A stretch of 47,772 nt of DNA. It comes from Bacteroidota bacterium (lineage in GTDB: Bacteria; Bacteroidota; Bacteroidia; 2-12-FULL-35-15). Location: assembly GCA_005772895.1 (NCBI GenBank), contig SXIH01000041.1, positions 1 through 47,772 on the forward strand, given 5' to 3'. Positions 33,317 to 41,742 of this stretch are shown here, in pieces. Position numbers and translations under genes: made by a program. The notes under the pieces are model-generated. The model did not search any database, was not told the DNA's origin, and was given only the letters and a program-made list of their open reading frames with translations. How positions within the stretch are numbered: the stretch's first letter is position 1; each line of letters opens with the position of its first letter.

Positions 33317-36300
33317 CTACCTATTTACAATCAACGTCTCAGTTCTCGCACCCGATGGATTTGTAGCAGTTATAGTAATTGTATTCGGACCAACATTTAC
33401 GTTCGCAGTAAAACTAATTGTTTTAGTTTTCACAGTATAAACAAACGTAACAGCAACTCCATTCACTTTAACAACAGCATCGGTTTGAATTGCAATTCCA
33501 TTTACTACAGCTGTAACATTTACAACAGGAGTAGATGAAGAATACGGATTTGGTAATCCGAATGTAATTGTTGGAGAACCAGCTGCAGGCGTTCCAGTTG
33601 AAGTTCCTGTACCAATAGGTGTTCCTTTCGGACGACCAACTCCCGGAGTGTTTGTTGAATCCGGACTCAATGGATCAATATTCTTTTTATAAGTAATCAT
33701 TACCGATTTTGTATCAGTGCCTGATGCATTGGTTGCGGTAACAGTTACTGTATTTGTTCCTAAAACTAAATTAGCATTGAATTTTAATTGGTTTGTTCCT
33801 GCAGTATAAGTAAATGCCGTAATAGCTACTCCGTTTACTTTTACAGTTATACCACTTGATGATGACATATTTGTTACCGTTGCTTCCACATTATAAACCG
33901 CAGTAGTAGAAACTCCACCAGGAGCAATTGGCCTTGTAAACGTTACAACCGGAGCAGGAACAACAACCGGAGCAGTATAAACAATTGTAGTAGATTTTGT
34001 ATCAGTTCCTGATGCTGTTGCAGCTTTAATTGTTACAACGTTTGCACCTGCAACTAAACTTGCAGTTATTGTCAATTGTTTTGTTGTTCCATTATATACA
34101 AAAGGAACAGTTCCACCATTTATTGTTGCAGTAATTTCTGAAGACGAAGCAACATTTAATACTGTTGCATACACAGTTGAAGTTGCAATTGTAATATTTA
34201 AAGGGTTTACTGTTGGATAAGTAATAGTAACAACAGGAGCCGGACCAGTAACAACAGGAGGCGTATAAATTATTGTTGTAGATTTAGAATCACTTCCTGC
34301 CGGTGTTGTTGCAGTAATTGTAATAACGTTTGCTCCACTAATAAAAGCCGGAGCCATAGTTAGTTGTTTTGTTATCAAATTGTAAGCAAAAACAGCCGAT
34401 ACTCCATTTAATGTTGCAACAATTTGTGACGATGAAGTAACATTTACAACACTTCCACTTACAGTTACAGGAGTAGTTGATGTATTATAAGGATTTACAT
34501 TCGGTGATGTAATAGTAACCTCAGGAGCAGCTGCTGCTGGTGGAGGAGTATAAATAATTGTTTGCGATTTTGAATCACTTCCTGCAGCTGTAGTTGCTGT
34601 AACAGTTACAATGTTTGCACCTACAATTAATGTTGGCGACAAGGTCAATTGTTTTGTTGTAACATTATAAGCAAAAGTACTTGTTGCAACTCCGTTAATT
34701 GAAACAGCAATTTGAGCAGAAGAAATTACATTTAAAACGGTTGCAGTTATTGGATTAACAGCAGTACTTGTATTAGAAGGATTAACATTTGGAACAGTGA
34801 TAGTAACAACAGGTTTTTGTACAGCTACCGGTTGTGTATAAATAATTGTCTGAGATTTTGAATCACTTCCTGAAGCATTACTTGCTGTAACACTTACAAT
34901 GTTTGCACCTGCAATTAAATTTGCAGTTAATGTAAATTGTTTTGTTGTTACATTATAAGAAAATGCACTTGTAGAGACACCATTTATTAAAACAGAAATT
35001 TGTGAAGGCGTAGTTACATTCAATACAATTGCATTTACCGTTGTCACATTGGTAGTTGTATTAAAAGGATTAACCGTTGGAGAAGTAATTGTAACAACCG
35101 GAGCTGGACTTGTAGCAACTGGTTGATTGTATATTACTGTAATTGATTTTGAATCGGCCCCGGCAACATTGGTTGCAGAAATTGTAACAGCGTTTGCTCC
35201 TGAAACTAAATTCGCATTAAAGTTTAATTGTCCGGTTGAAGGATTAAAACTTAACATACTTGTAGGAACTATTCCTGCTGTTGTTGTAACAGAAATTTGT
35301 CCGATTGCTGTTACATTTTGAACCAGTGCGTTTATTGGTAAACTTGCAACGCTTGAAGAAAAAGGATTTACCGAAGGATTTATAAATGTTACAACAGGCG
35401 GAGGATTTGAAACAACCGGTTGATTGTAAATAATTGTAATAGATTTTGAATCGGCACCAGCCACATTGGTTGCTGAAATAGTAACAGCATTTGCTCCGGC
35501 AATCAAATTAGCATTAAAGTTTAATTGTCCGGTTGAAGGATTAAAACTCAACATACTTGTTGGAACAATTCCTGTAGTTGTAGTTACAGAAATTTGTCCG
35601 ACAGAAGTAACATTTTGAACAATCGCATTTATCGGCAAATTAGAAACATTAGAAGTAAAAGGATTCACAGCCGGATTTACAATAGTGATAAAAGGTGGCG
35701 GTGTTACATTTGCTACTGAATAAATAATAGTAACCGATTTAGAATCGCTTCCTACTGCATTGGTAGCAGAAATTACAAACGTATTTGCTCCAGGATTCAA
35801 ATTACTACTTACAGTCATCACATGAGTAGAAGGATTAAACGTAAAACTTCCTGTAGCAATACCATTTATAGTAACACCAATTTGACTTGGAGAAGTAACA
35901 TTGAATACACTTGCAACAACCATTGCATTATTCATTGTAGTTGAAAAAGGATTGGCCGTAGGACTAGTAATTGTAACAATTGGTGCCGGTGATGGAGGAA
36001 CAACAACTTGTGTTTCGTACAATACTGTAGCATTATCTGTTGCATTACCACTGGCATTTGTTGCAGTTATTTCAAACGTATTGCTGCCATTCAATAACAT
36101 TAATGGAAATGCAAACTGTTTTGTATTTACATCATAAGTAAAATTAGAATTGTTAATTCCATTGTACTTCAAAACAATATCACTTTTTGAATTCACATTT
36201 TTTATTGTTGCTTTCACAGTAAAACTCTGCGAAGTAGAAGTAAAAGAATTTACACTTGGATTTGTAATCACAACTGTAGGCTTTTCAGCTGTAGGAGTAA

Positions 36301-37168
36301 CAATGTTTGTAGTGGTTGTTGTAGTTGCAACCGGTTTCACTTTTCTTCCGAAACTAAATTTTAACCAAACGGAAGAATAATGATACTTATCTTTTGTTCC
36401 GCTAACTGTATTATCGTTGTTCCATTGTTGTCCATCCAAACCATCGTGCAATGCCCAAGTCATTTTATGTTCCAAGCCCATTGAAAAACCGGGAGAAAAC
36501 TGATAACCTAATCCAACGCCCAATGATGGCATAAATTTCCAACGCGCAACTTCACTTCCTTCTGCAAAAGTTTCGTAGCTTCCATCGTACATCGTATTTA
36601 AAGAAGAAGTTATTTGAGAAGCGTTTGCTGTTCCGTTTGAATCTATACTTGCATAATCGTAAAGAAAACCACTTCCATCCTGCTGATTAGTTTTTGTTAC
36701 TGCTTTTGTAATTCCCAAGCCTCCAAAAATATATGGATATACTTTTGTTTTATTACGCATACGATTTGCGCCAATTACTAACTCTAATGATAATTCATTT
36801 ATAGTTGTTTTGTGATTTTGATAAACAAAGCCTCCGTTAGTATTATAATTTGTATTGCCATTATTAAATCCGTTTAAAGCCGGGTTATTAGCAATTCCTG
36901 TAGATTTTTTATTGTCTTGTCCGTAAGCCAATGCATTTAAATAACGGAATCTCCATCCCCAATCCAATCCGCTTTTATCGTTTTGCAGATACATTTGTCC
37001 GAGTGTAAATCCTCCTGCTCCGCCAAGTTTTTTCATCTTAACATCGCTTTGTAGCCATGAAGCTCCCAAATTGAACCCTAATTCAACAGGATGAGTAGTT
37101 TGTGCAAAGGAAATACTATTAGAAAGTATTGCTGCAAAAAGGACCAGATAAGTAAGTATTCTCTTCAT
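33317..37168 (-). CDS. Outer-membrane barrel with ten Ig-like repeats
   Basis: 1283 residues from the ATG at 37168 (MKRILTYLVLFAAILSNSISFAQ); in-frame ATGs at 37198 and 37192 would spoil the signal peptide. Residues about 25-265 are a barrel-like domain (VELGFNLGASWLQSDVK ... FGGLGITKAVTK ... VGLGYQFSPGFSMGLEHKMTW ... HYSSVWLKFSFGRK). Ten repeats of about 85-95 residues follow, each with PxVTI.xPxVNPF, (V/I)xxxIxVxING, FxYNxxTKQLTxxAxLxxGANxVxVxATNxxGxDSKSxTIIY. Repeats three and four are almost identical. A proline/glycine-rich linker precedes the last repeat. No T9SS sorting domain; the barrel presumably holds the protein in the outer membrane with the repeats as a stalk. It follows a terminator, so may have its own promoter. 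Confidence 0.8.
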   Translation of the reverse strand: MKRILTYLVLFAAILSNSISFAQTTHPVELGFNLGASWLQSDVKMKKLGGAGGFTLGQMYLQNDKSGLDWGWRFRYLNALAYGQDNKKSTGIANNPALNGFNNGNTNYNTNGGFVYQNHKTTINELSLELVIGANRMRNKTKVYPYIFGGLGITKAVTKTNQQDGSGFLYDYASIDSNGTANASQITSSLNTMYDGSYETFAEGSEVARWKFMPSLGVGLGYQFSPGFSMGLEHKMTWALHDGLDGQQWNNDNTVSGTKDKYHYSSVWLKFSFGRKVKPVATTTTTTNIVTPTAEKPTVVITNPSVNSFTSTSQSFTVKATIKNVNSKSDIVLKYNGINNSNFTYDVNTKQFAFPLMLLNGSNTFEITATNASGNATDNATVLYETQVVVPPSPAPIVTITSPTANPFSTTMNNAMVVASVFNVTSPSQIGVTINGIATGSFTFNPSTHVMTVSSNLNPGANTFVISATNAVGSDSKSVTIIYSVANVTPPPFITIVNPAVNPFTSNVSNLPINAIVQNVTSVGQISVTTTTGIVPTSMLSFNPSTGQLNFNANLIAGANAVTISATNVAGADSKSITIIYNQPVVSNPPPVVTFINPSVNPFSSSVASLPINALVQNVTAIGQISVTTTAGIVPTSMLSFNPSTGQLNFNANLVSGANAVTISATNVAGADSKSITVIYNQPVATSPAPVVTITSPTVNPFNTTTNVTTVNAIVLNVTTPSQISVLINGVSTSAFSYNVTTKQFTLTANLIAGANIVSVTASNASGSDSKSQTIIYTQPVAVQKPVVTITVPNVNPSNTSTAVNPITATVLNVISSAQIAVSINGVATSTFAYNVTTKQLTLSPTLIVGANIVTVTATTAAGSDSKSQTIIYTPPPAAAAPEVTITSPNVNPYNTSTTPVTVSGSVVNVTSSSQIVATLNGVSAVFAYNLITKQLTMAPAFISGANVITITATTPAGSDSKSTTIIYTPPVVTGPAPVVTITYPTVNPLNITIATSTVYATVLNVASSSEITATINGGTVPFVYNGTTKQLTITASLVAGANVVTIKAATASGTDTKSTTIVYTAPVVVPAPVVTFTRPIAPGGVSTTAVYNVEATVTNMSSSSGITVKVNGVAITAFTYTAGTNQLKFNANLVLGTNTVTVTATNASGTDTKSVMITYKKNIDPLSPDSTNTPGVGRPKGTPIGTGTSTGTPAAGSPTITFGLPNPYSSSTPVVNVTAVVNGIAIQTDAVVKVNGVAVTFVYTVKTKTISFTANVNVGPNTITITATNPSGARTETLIVNR

Positions 37169-37224
37169 AAAACTTGTATTTTTTAAGCACATTTGCATTA
37201 ATTGTGCCGTAATTCTATTTCGCT

Positions 37225-37252
37225 AAAAAAGTCCCCCGAGCACTCGGGGGAC
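37225..37252 (-). terminator. Intrinsic terminator of the PorP/PorE-like operon
   Basis: Stem GTCCCCCGAG / CTCGGGGGAC (37231-37252) with a 2-nt loop, and TTTTTT on the minus strand (plus-strand A-run at 37225-37230). It lies 26 bp after the stop codon of the 37278-39965 gene. Confidence 0.85.
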
Positions 37253-37277
37253 TTTCCCATTAAAACATGTATGATTT

Positions 37278-39965
37278 CTATTTTTTCTTGCTTAATATCT
37301 TGAATTCTGTTCTACGGTTTTTGGCATGCTCTTCTTCAGTACATTCCACTCCATCGGCACACTTATTTATAAGCTTACTTTCACCGTATCCTTTACCCGA
37401 AATTCTGTCTTTTGTAATTCCGCCTTTCAAGATATAATCAACCGCTGCTTTTGCTCTTTGATCTGACAATTTCAAATTAAATTCCTGAGTCGAACGCGAA
37501 TCGGTATGAGCCGACATATCAATAACCAGCTTTGGGTCATTCTTCATAATGTTAATTACTTTATCCAACGTTTTTGCAGCTTCCGGTAAAATTTTAGATT
37601 CTCCATAATTATAATAAACATTCTCCACAATTGTCAAACTGTCTTTCTTAGCCTGATCTTTCAATAACAATACTTTCAACCAAGGATCATCCACATACAA
37701 CACACCCAGTTTGTTTTGGTCAGCCGGTAAAATGGTGAACTTGAATTTACCATTTGTACGTAAAAATTCTTTTACAACAACACCTTTAGAGTTTGTCAAT
37801 AAAATCTTATTGTGGGCTTTTAGTTTTGTATCACTTTCATCTAAAGCAAATAAAATGTTTTGATCAGCAGGTAAATTAGTAAACTGGAAACTACCATTTG
37901 CATCAGTTTTAGTGGTCTGCAAAATTTCACCTTTTTCGTTTACCAAATTAACAGTAGAGTTTGCCAATGGTGATTTGTTTTCCAAAACCAAATTTCCTTT
38001 CAAGTCGAAACGCAACTCACTATCTTCTACTGTCATTAATTTCAGAGTCACTTTATCAGCCGCTAAGAAAGAAAACTTGAAATCTCCTGTATCACCCGAT
38101 TTGGTTGTCTGCAATTCCTTTCCTGATTTGTTTGTAATAATAATTTTAGTATTGGGAGCAAGTTTAGTATCGCTCTCATCTACTTTTACAAGGAAGTTTT
38201 GGTCAGCTGGTAAATCTGTAAATACAAATGCACCAAATGCGTTGGTTGTTGTTGATTGAACAATTTCTCCTTTATCGTTTAACAAGTTTACTTTTGTATT
38301 TGCAAATGGCTTTGAAGGATTTTCACCATACAATAAGTTACCGGCAATAGTAACATCATCACCGGCACCTAGTTCAGGCAATGAGTTTGGATCGGCAGGT
38401 AAATTCTGGAAACAAAACTTTCCACCTTTTTCGTTAATTACAGTAACACGGATAATTTTATCCTTTTCATCCGTCAAGTAATATTTTTCTTTGTCTTTAA
38501 AACGAGGATCACTTTCATCCAACTTCACCATGTAGCGTTTATCAGGATCAAGTTTATCAAATTTGAAAAAACCTGTATTATCGGTAGTTTGCAAACTAAT
38601 TACTTTTCCATCTTCGGTAAGCAACATTACTTCTGCATTTTTTGCAGGATCGTTTATATTTTTACTTAATAAAATTTTACCGGCAACAGTTAAGAATTTA
38701 TTTAAAGCAACAAAACTATAGATATCATCAGAGCCTTGTCCTCCTTCTCTGTCACTTGAGAAATAACCTTTTAGGTTATCATCATTGAATACAATTCCGA
38801 AATCATCAGTAGTTGAATTCAAAGGAAGTCCGAGATTTTTCACTTCAGTATATTTACCATCTACTTTAGAAGTAGAAAAAATATCTAATCCACCAAAGCT
38901 GGAATGTCCGTCAGAAGAAAAATACAACATGCCATCTTTGCGGATATAAGGAAAAACTTCCGAACCGGGAGTATTAACTTTATCACCTAAATTTTCCGGT
39001 TTTCCCCAGCCATCGCCTTCTTTTTTACAAACATAAATATCGCTACCACCGTATCCGCCCGGCATATCTGATACAAAGTACAATGATTGTCCGTCAGCCG
39101 AAATACTTGGATGTGCTGTTGTAGAGCCTTCTACATTGTGTTGAAAAGGCACTGCTTTCCCCCATGATTTTCCTTCCAATTTTGAAATATATAATTTAGG
39201 AAGGTTAACAAAGTTTTTGTCTTTTTTATTCAACACATAATTTACACGTGTTAAATACATTGTATTTTGTTCGGTATTGAAACAAATCGGACCATCATGG
39301 TAATTCGTATTGATTCTCCATGAAAACGTTTTTGTTTTTTTAGAAAATGTTGCTTTCCCGTCAGAACCACTTGCAATAGCTGATGAATACACATTCAGGA
39401 AAGGTTGTTTGTTCCAGGCATTGGTGGTATAATTCACCATATCCTTTGTTCTTTCAGAAACAAACACCAATTCATTTTTGTACATCACAGGAGAAAAATC
39501 AGCATGTACAGAATTCAAATTTTCAATTTTGCTTACTTCAAATTGTTGCACTCTTGAAACCCAAATTTTTATGTCTTCGCATGATTTAACAGAAAGTTCG
39601 GCTTTTTTATTTCCTGGAGCTGAATTAGCATATATCTTAAATTGTTCTTTTGCTTCATCAATCTTTCCATTGTTTTTCAAAACACTTCCATAATAGAAAT
39701 TATTTATTGGTTCAACACCTGATAGTTTCACCAACTGAGCATAATACCCTTCCGCCTCTTTGTAATTTTTTGTAAGTCGATAACTATTAGCAATTTTCTC
39801 AAGAGCTTCTTTGTTATCCTTTTTCTTTACAGCTTTTTTATACAGCTGAATTGCTTTTATGTATTCGTAATTATCATAATACTTATTTGCACGTTTCAAT
39901 TGTGCAAACGAAGAATTTACCATTACTATCAACAAAACTAAGCCTAACGTTTTTATCTTTTTCAT
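37278..39965 (-). CDS. PorE-like TPR / PD40 propeller / CRD / OmpA protein
   Basis: 895 residues from the ATG at 39965 (MKKIKTLGLVLLIVMVNSSFAQ). TPR region at about 25-140 (KANKYYDNYEYIKAIQLYKKAVKKKD); PD40 propeller at about 150-410 (HPSISADGQSLYFVSDMPGGYGGSDIYV, RKDGMLYFSSDGHSSFGGLDIF); then four carboxypeptidase-regulatory-like repeats at about 430-770 (ANSTVNLVNEKGEILQTTKTDANGSFQFTNLPADQN); then an OmpA C-domain at about 780-895 with the peptidoglycan-binding DSRSTQEFNLKLSDQRAKAAVDYI. This is the domain order of PorE of the type IX system, but with more CRD copies. It directly follows a PorP/SprF gene (30 bp between its ATG and the PorP stop). It likely links a T9SS-associated outer-membrane complex to peptidoglycan. 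Confidence 0.85.
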   Translation of the reverse strand: MKKIKTLGLVLLIVMVNSSFAQLKRANKYYDNYEYIKAIQLYKKAVKKKDNKEALEKIANSYRLTKNYKEAEGYYAQLVKLSGVEPINNFYYGSVLKNNGKIDEAKEQFKIYANSAPGNKKAELSVKSCEDIKIWVSRVQQFEVSKIENLNSVHADFSPVMYKNELVFVSERTKDMVNYTTNAWNKQPFLNVYSSAIASGSDGKATFSKKTKTFSWRINTNYHDGPICFNTEQNTMYLTRVNYVLNKKDKNFVNLPKLYISKLEGKSWGKAVPFQHNVEGSTTAHPSISADGQSLYFVSDMPGGYGGSDIYVCKKEGDGWGKPENLGDKVNTPGSEVFPYIRKDGMLYFSSDGHSSFGGLDIFSTSKVDGKYTEVKNLGLPLNSTTDDFGIVFNDDNLKGYFSSDREGGQGSDDIYSFVALNKFLTVAGKILLSKNINDPAKNAEVMLLTEDGKVISLQTTDNTGFFKFDKLDPDKRYMVKLDESDPRFKDKEKYYLTDEKDKIIRVTVINEKGGKFCFQNLPADPNSLPELGAGDDVTIAGNLLYGENPSKPFANTKVNLLNDKGEIVQSTTTNAFGAFVFTDLPADQNFLVKVDESDTKLAPNTKIIITNKSGKELQTTKSGDTGDFKFSFLAADKVTLKLMTVEDSELRFDLKGNLVLENKSPLANSTVNLVNEKGEILQTTKTDANGSFQFTNLPADQNILFALDESDTKLKAHNKILLTNSKGVVVKEFLRTNGKFKFTILPADQNKLGVLYVDDPWLKVLLLKDQAKKDSLTIVENVYYNYGESKILPEAAKTLDKVINIMKNDPKLVIDMSAHTDSRSTQEFNLKLSDQRAKAAVDYILKGGITKDRISGKGYGESKLINKCADGVECTEEEHAKNRRTEFKILSKKK

Positions 39966-39995
39966 AAACAATTTAAACAATGAATATCTATACAA

Positions 39996-40913
39996 TTACA
40001 AATAACGTGGCGATGTTATTTTTGATTTCGAGATATTAAAATCATAACCTAACATAATTTCGTGGCTACCACCGCCAACTTTTCCAATTTTATTAATTCC
40101 GTAATCATACGAATACCCTAACTTAAATTTTTCTGTTACATTAAATTGTGCGTATGCAACAAAACCATAAGTACTTCTCATTGATAAACCAACCCAAGCG
40201 CGTTGTTTCAATAAAAAGCTAAAGTTTAAATCAGCAGTTGAAGGCGAACCTTTTGCTGCTTTTACCATTAATGAAGGATTAAAAATTAAATTTTCGGAAA
40301 GCGACCATGCTTTTCCAAAAGTAAAAAATATGTGAGGAGCTAATTTTCCATTATCACCATTTAAAGTCGAAACAGTAGTTAATCTTCCGCTATACAAGTG
40401 AGTTGCACTTAATCCAACATACAAAGTATTTGTATAATAATACAAACCGGCATCAGCTGTAGGAACAATGGTGGAAGTTTGATTACCCGTATTGTAAACA
40501 TCTCCCTGGTCTTTATAAGTAATCTCATTCCAATTGTAGGTATAGTTAAATACTCCGGCTCTCAATCCAAAAGAAAGTTTTCCGTTTTTAATTGGAATAC
40601 GATAAGCGTAAGAGCCCATTGCACCAATGCTTTTCTTAGGACCAATCTGATCTGCAATTACAGAAAATCCGATTCCTACTTTTTTCTTTTTCAATGGTGC
40701 ATGAATAGAAACGGTTTCCGTTTTTGGAGCACCTTCAATTCCTGTCCACTGACTTCTGATAAAAGCAGAAGCGCTGATGGCTTCTTTACTTCCTGCATAG
40801 GCAGGATTGATAGCCATTTGATTAAACATGTACTGACTGTATTGTGGATCTTGTTGAGCAAAGATTTGCTCAGCAGTCACAAAACAAAAAGCAAAAATTA
40901 ATAATTTTTTCAT
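39996..40913 (-). CDS. PorP/SprF family outer-membrane protein
   Basis: 305 residues, signal peptide MKKLLIFAFCFVTAEQIFA. QQDPQYSQYMFNQMAINPAYAGSKEAISASAFIRSQWTGIEGAP is the diagnostic N-terminal block of PorP/SprF; the rest is a 14-strand-like barrel pattern (GIGFSVIADQIG, GLRAGVFNYTYNW, KLGYSYDYGINKIG). In the phylum these proteins bind type B sorting-domain cargo at the outer membrane, as SprF does for SprB. Here the gene sits just downstream of a type B cargo gene (32-bp gap) and upstream of the PorE-like gene, a typical cargo - PorP - PorE arrangement. Confidence 0.92.
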   Translation of the reverse strand: MKKLLIFAFCFVTAEQIFAQQDPQYSQYMFNQMAINPAYAGSKEAISASAFIRSQWTGIEGAPKTETVSIHAPLKKKKVGIGFSVIADQIGPKKSIGAMGSYAYRIPIKNGKLSFGLRAGVFNYTYNWNEITYKDQGDVYNTGNQTSTIVPTADAGLYYYTNTLYVGLSATHLYSGRLTTVSTLNGDNGKLAPHIFFTFGKAWSLSENLIFNPSLMVKAAKGSPSTADLNFSFLLKQRAWVGLSMRSTYGFVAYAQFNVTEKFKLGYSYDYGINKIGKVGGGSHEIMLGYDFNISKSKITSPRYL

Positions 40914-40945
40914 GGTATTATTTATTAAATTCTTTTTTATTCTTC

Positions 40946-41722
40946 TTAATGTGTTAATTCAACCCAACCTTTATAAACTCTTCCATTTCCTTCTATAACA
41001 TAGAAATAAGTGGCATCGGGCAATTCACCACCATTATTATTTGTTCCTTTCCAAACTTTTTCTCCGGCAGGATCATTGTCATATCCGGTTGTTTTCCATA
41101 CCAAATCACCCCAACGATTAAAAATGGAAACGGTATTGTCTTTTATCAAATCTATTTTACCAATTGTCCAGAAGTCGTTGTTATTGTCACCATTAGGAGT
41201 AATACCGGTATAGAAATCTAAATCGTCTGCACAATCAATTTGAGTTTCACCAATAATAATTGTATCGTCAATAGAAAAATTTCCATCATCAATATGAACA
41301 GGATAAGAACCTGGAGGTAGGTTAGACACATTTTGACTGCTATCATTCAAGGGAGGTCCCCAATAATAAGTCACAGTTCCAGTTGAAGAAAAAACATTAA
41401 TAGAAGCACTACCATTATTCCCTCCAATACAAGAAGCATCAGCAAAAATTACATTTGCATCCAATGAACTGTTTGCTTGATTAGGTTGATGAAAACCTTG
41501 TGTAAGGGCTTTCACAGTTAATGGAAAAGAGGCTGTATCATATGTCCAAATTATTGTTTCACCAACTGTAAAATCAATAGACCCCCATGGAAAAAGTGTT
41601 CCACTTGTTCCTCCGGTTGAGCCAATTACCTGCTGTGAAATTGTATCGAACTGTGCTTTGCTAGCAAAGGAAAGCAACAAAAAAATTATGATACTAAATT
41701 TCGTAAATAGTTTATTTCTCAT
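40946..41722 (-). CDS. T9SS type B (gliding-motility-type) sorting-domain protein
   Basis: 258 residues. Signal peptide MRNKLFTKFSIIIFLLLSFASKAQ; a short N-terminal part (FDTISQQVIGSTGGTSGTLFPWGSIDFTVGETIIWTYD ... TQGFHQPNQ) and an SprB-type unit (IFADASCIGGNNGSASINVFSSTGTVTYYWGP). The C-terminus, from about residue 165, reads FYTGITPNGDNNNDFWTIGKID ... VSIFNRWGDLVWKTTGYDN ... LPDATYFYVIEGNGRVYKGWVELTH, the conserved type B sorting domain. It is much smaller than SprB, so it may be a subunit or carrier rather than a giant adhesin. The adjacent PorP/SprF is its likely outer-membrane partner. Confidence 0.9.
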   Translation of the reverse strand: MRNKLFTKFSIIIFLLLSFASKAQFDTISQQVIGSTGGTSGTLFPWGSIDFTVGETIIWTYDTASFPLTVKALTQGFHQPNQANSSLDANVIFADASCIGGNNGSASINVFSSTGTVTYYWGPPLNDSSQNVSNLPPGSYPVHIDDGNFSIDDTIIIGETQIDCADDLDFYTGITPNGDNNNDFWTIGKIDLIKDNTVSIFNRWGDLVWKTTGYDNDPAGEKVWKGTNNNGGELPDATYFYVIEGNGRVYKGWVELTH

Positions 41723-41742
41723 CAGATTTTTATTAATTAAAC

